A stretch of 7,769 nucleotides of DNA, taken from positions 1-7,769 of the forward strand of contig DASWVC010000152.1 in NCBI GenBank assembly GCA_036401335.1, in the 5' to 3' direction. The translations under genes and the position numbers were made by a program. The DNA comes from DASWVC01 sp036401335. Lineage in GTDB: Bacteria > Verrucomicrobiota > Verrucomicrobiia > Chthoniobacterales > JAFAMB01. The notes under the pieces were generated by a model. It was not told where the DNA came from. It did no database searches and worked only from the letters and a program-made list of their open reading frames with translations. Within the stretch, counting starts at the first letter, position 1, and each line of letters starts with the position of its first letter. This document shows positions 6,356-7,769 of this stretch, piece after piece.

Positions 6356-7769
6356 ACGAGCCAACCTTGAACTCCGAGGCCGAACGCGGCGCCATCGCGG
6401 CAACCGTGCCCCCGGCTGCGGAAACCGCGGGGCTGGTGATCCGGCTGCATCCAGCCGATGACGTCGTGATCGCGGCGGCGGAATTGCCGGCGGGCACCTG
6501 GCTTGAATCCGAGCGTGTTGCGGTTACCGAGGCCATCCCGCCGGGTCACAAGATCGCTGCCCGCGCCGTGGAAGCGGGTGCGCCCGTGCGGAAGTACGAC
6601 CAGATCATCGGCTTTGCGACCCGGGCCATCGGAGCAGGTTCGCACGTGCACACGCACAACCTGGCGATGGCCGATTTTTCACGGGACTATGCCTTTTGCG
6701 CCGATCGACGGCCGGTGCCGGTGGCTGCTTCCGACTCCTTTTTCCTGGGGATCCGCCGTGCTGACGGGCGGGTTGCAACCCGCAACTACCTTGGCGTCAT
6801 CTCAACCGTCAACTGCTCCGCGACCGTGTCGCGAAAAATTGCGGACGTGGTCAACCAGACCAGGCTTGCTGCCTACACGCACGTCGATGGGGTCGTGCCG
6901 ATCACCCACACGACCGGGTGCGGGATGAGCGACCAAGGCGAAGGGATGGCCATCCTTCGACGCACCCTTGCCGGCTACGCGCGGCATGTGAATTTTGCGG
7001 GCATTCTGGTCATCGGGCTCGGTTGCGAGGTAAACCAGGTGGATTCCTTGCTCGATCGGGCGGAGCTCGAGGCCGGTCCGATGCTCACCGCAATGACCAT
7101 TCAGGAAGCCGGCGGCACGCTGAAGGCCGTGCAAGAGGGGGTGCTTCGACTGGCGGCGATGCTGCCGGCCGCCAACGAAGCGCGACGGGAGCGGGTCCCT
7201 GCCCGGCACCTGTGCCTTGGTTTACAGTGCGGCGGATCGGACGGGTACTCCGGCATTACCGCCAACCCTGCGCTCGGCGCAGCCGTGGACCGCCTGGTGG
7301 CACAGGGAGGGACCGCCATTTTGTCGGAAACCCCGGAAATCTACGGCGCAGAACATTTGCTTACCCGCCGGGCGGAAACGCGGATGGTCGGGGAGAAATT
7401 GGCCGCCCGCATCCGGTGGTGGGAAGAGTACACCGCGCGCAACCATGCGGAGATGAACAACAACCCGTCGCCGGGCAATAAAGCGGGCGGCCTCACGACC
7501 ATCTTGGAGAAGTCGTTGGGAGCCGTCGCGAAAGGCGGCACCACAAACCTTCGTGAAGTCTACGAATATGCCGAACCGGTGCGAGGACCTGGCCTGGTGT
7601 TTATGGACACTCCCGGCTACGATCCGGTTTCTGCTACCGGACAGGTCGCCGGCGGCGCCAACCTGATTTGTTTCACGACGGGGCGCGGCTCCGTTTACGG
7701 TTGTAAACCCGCGCCTTCCCTCAAGCTGGCCACCAACTCGGCGCTTTACCGCCGGATGGAAGACGACAT
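6352..7769 (+). CDS. UxaA/GarD-family sugar-acid dehydratase (altronate dehydratase-like), cut by window edge
   Basis: Enzymes of this family remove water from hexonates or related acids (D-altronate, galactarate, in some bacteria L-fuconate) to give 2-keto-3-deoxy acids. The GTG at 6352 overlaps the lactonase stop by four bases; GAGGA at 6336-6340 is the ribosome binding site. The frame is open to the right edge: 472 codons, of about 500-550 expected. Seen: an N-terminal SAF domain (about 27-105) ending in GSHVHTHNL with His98, His100 and His102; the linker into GIRRADGRVATRNYLGV; then the catalytic domain with Cys155, TTGCGMSDQGEG (Cys190), GLGCEVNQ (Cys225), LGLQCGGSDGYSGITANP (Cys293), AILSETPEIYGAEHLL, NNNPSPGNKAGGLTTILEKS and YGCKPAPSLKLATNS. 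Both halves are fused in one chain, as in E. coli UxaA. An unusual 25-residue lead precedes the SAF domain. With a lactonase ahead and a DHRS6-like SDR diverging from it, an aldonate such as L-fuconate is a likelier substrate than altronate, but this is inference. Confidence 0.93.
   Translation, partial: MNEPTLNSEAERGAIAATVPPAAETAGLVIRLHPADDVVIAAAELPAGTWLESERVAVTEAIPPGHKIAARAVEAGAPVRKYDQIIGFATRAIGAGSHVHTHNLAMADFSRDYAFCADRRPVPVAASDSFFLGIRRADGRVATRNYLGVISTVNCSATVSRKIADVVNQTRLAAYTHVDGVVPITHTTGCGMSDQGEGMAILRRTLAGYARHVNFAGILVIGLGCEVNQVDSLLDRAELEAGPMLTAMTIQEAGGTLKAVQEGVLRLAAMLPAANEARRERVPARHLCLGLQCGGSDGYSGITANPALGAAVDRLVAQGGTAILSETPEIYGAEHLLTRRAETRMVGEKLAARIRWWEEYTARNHAEMNNNPSPGNKAGGLTTILEKSLGAVAKGGTTNLREVYEYAEPVRGPGLVFMDTPGYDPVSATGQVAGGANLICFTTGRGSVYGCKPAPSLKLATNSALYRRMEDD

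Noticed and set aside
6503..7544. Several frames of 70-190 codons on both strands across 6503-7544
   Set aside because: They all lie inside the dehydratase gene, which runs uninterrupted to the window edge with full family motifs.
1..7769. CRISPR array, tRNA, rRNA, riboswitch, toxin-antitoxin pair or defence genes
   Set aside because: I looked for spaced direct repeats, cloverleaf ends and small paired frames and saw none that hold up; the window offers no evidence for such a system.

Overview
The window is GC-rich, bacterial, densely coded DNA with no RNA genes, CRISPR arrays or phage genes that I can see. Protein style (an isoamylase-type GlgX, a lactonase of the SMP-30 family, a UxaA-type dehydratase, a Gfo/Idh/MocA-type oxidoreductase, IS66-type transposition genes) fits a sugar-degrading soil or aquatic bacterium. 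Verrucomicrobiota is my best guess, but nothing in the sequence is diagnostic and I hold it loosely.

Layout. (1) 1-240: the start of an IS66-type insertion sequence on the minus strand, with the N-terminal part of its TnpA running off the left edge. (2) about 241-1063: a decapitated and frameshifted Gfo/Idh/MocA oxidoreductase pseudogene on the plus strand, lying directly against the IS66 end. (3) 1080-3266 minus: an intact glycogen debranching enzyme, glgX, preceded 32 bases upstream by a small predicted secreted protein of unknown function (3299-3853 minus). (4) 3854-4025: a 172-base gap with a G-quadruplex-type motif on the minus strand. (5) 4026-4775 minus: a short-chain dehydrogenase very similar in sequence pattern to human DHRS6/BDH2 and bacterial 2-keto-3-deoxy-L-fuconate dehydrogenases. 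(6) 4772-5245 minus: the broken middle part of a glycosyltransferase-like gene in visibly less GC-rich DNA. (7) 5432-6355 plus: an SMP-30/gluconolactonase, whose stop overlaps the start of (8) 6352 to the right edge, a UxaA/GarD-family sugar-acid dehydratase cut by the window end.

How it works together. The SDR, the lactonase and the dehydratase, arranged divergently, look like three steps of a non-phosphorylating oxidative route for a sugar: lactone hydrolysis to an aldonate, dehydration to a 2-keto-3-deoxy acid, and oxidation of that acid. The L-fucose (or a related deoxy sugar or pentose) route is the best-fitting assignment; the substrate is inferred, not shown. The divergent centre has been disturbed by a glycosyltransferase remnant, and the left flank by an IS66-type element, so the window shows a catabolic locus with decay at its edges. 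I did not find a convincing new defence system or other unknown multi-gene system.
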